A DNA stretch of 5,575 nt from Deltaproteobacteria bacterium (lineage in GTDB: Bacteria > Myxococcota_A > UBA796 > GCA-2862545): positions 1-5,575 of the forward strand of contig JAFDJI010000285.1 of the NCBI GenBank assembly GCA_019307545.1. Reading direction: 5' to 3'. Position numbers and translations under genes: made by a program. The notes under the pieces were generated by a model. The model ran no database searches. It saw only the letters and a list, made by a program, of their open reading frames with translations, and was not told the DNA's origin. Each line of letters starts with the position of its first letter. Position 1 is the first letter of the stretch. This document shows, in pieces, positions 5,403-5,575 of this stretch.

Positions 5403-5575
5403 ATGCCCTACGCCGAGTTGCTCGCGCGCACCAACTTCTCTCTCCTCGAGGGTGCTTCCCACCCCGAAGAGTTGGTGGAGGCCGCTGCGCGCGCCGGGGT
5501 CTCCCACCTCGGGGTGGTGGATCGCGACGGGGTGTACGGGCTGGTACGCGCCCACAAGGTGGCGCGGGAGCAGGG
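5403..5575 (+). CDS. dnaE2: Error-prone DNA polymerase DnaE2 (ImuC), N-terminal part
   Basis: From the ATG at 5403, 57 codons are readable before the window ends; the full protein is normally over 1,000 residues. The segment YAELLARTNFSLLEGASHPEEL (3-24), read with GVVDRDGVYGLVRAHKVARE (37-56), is the start of the PHP domain of C-family polymerases. The NFS-LxGASHPEELV and RAH-x-AA/RE signatures are those of DnaE2/ImuC rather than the replicative DnaE1. DnaE2 performs translesion synthesis with ImuA' and ImuB and causes damage-induced mutation. In this protein the first PHP motif reads LLART where metal-binding relatives have LHxHS, and VDRDG where they have TDHDG, so the usual histidine ligands are absent. 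The ATG is the only usable early start, because an in-frame TGA lies at 5385-5387. It has no Shine-Dalgarno. An SOS operator lies immediately upstream. No imuA or imuB precedes it in this window. Confidence 0.92.
   Translation, partial: MPYAELLARTNFSLLEGASHPEELVEAAARAGVSHLGVVDRDGVYGLVRAHKVAREQ

Noticed and set aside
4467..5555. 362-residue minus-strand open frame across the cysteine-rich lipoprotein and the dnaE2 start
   Set aside because: It mirrors the codon pattern of the plus-strand gene, spans the SOS operator and the dnaE2 start, and its translation resembles no protein family I know. Antisense frames of this size are expected at this GC content.

Overview
The window is very GC-rich, compact, and mostly ordinary envelope and housekeeping sequence. 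It looks like a Gram-negative didermic bacterium, most likely of the Myxococcota/Deltaproteobacteria type. Three points suggest this: an LptF/LptG-type lipopolysaccharide-export permease pair, several lipoprotein signal peptides, and a CarD/CdnL-family RNA polymerase-binding regulator together with a dnaE2 gene whose SOS operator resembles the published Myxococcus xanthus LexA motif. This taxonomic placement is inference; there is no rRNA or other marker here.

Layout: a CarD/CdnL-type transcription factor gene runs leftward off the edge (1-354, minus). An 83-base divergent spacer separates it from two rightward genes coupled by a GTGA stop/start overlap (438-1526 and 1523-2548). Both encode six-helix LptF/LptG-family permeases, the inner-membrane part of the LPS transporter. 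The second permease gene overlaps by 31 bases, tail to tail, with a leftward gene (2518-3264) for a putative lipoprotein with a carboxypeptidase-regulatory-like beta-sandwich. An 87-base divergent spacer follows, then a rightward gene (3352-4116) for a lipid-anchored cyclophilin-type prolyl isomerase with an N-terminal coiled coil. After a 110-base spacer comes a cysteine-rich predicted lipoprotein of unknown function (4227-5321). After an 81-base regulatory spacer the 5' end of dnaE2 (imuC), the error-prone SOS DNA polymerase, runs off the right edge (5403-5575).

Functionally, the central genes share an envelope theme: LPS export permeases, a periplasm-facing folding catalyst, and two predicted surface or periplasmic lipoproteins. 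Their orientations show that they do not form one operon. The flanking genes concern transcription initiation (CarD) and DNA-damage mutagenesis (DnaE2).

The most notable region is the spacer before dnaE2. It holds three tandem 11-bp repeats and a CTGAAC-N4-GTTCAG LexA-type operator ending only three bases before the ATG, which leaves no room for a ribosome-binding site. The encoded DnaE2 N-terminus also lacks the usual histidines of its PHP metal-binding motifs. I saw no mobile element, CRISPR array, tRNA or rRNA, and nothing that convincingly forms a new multi-gene system.
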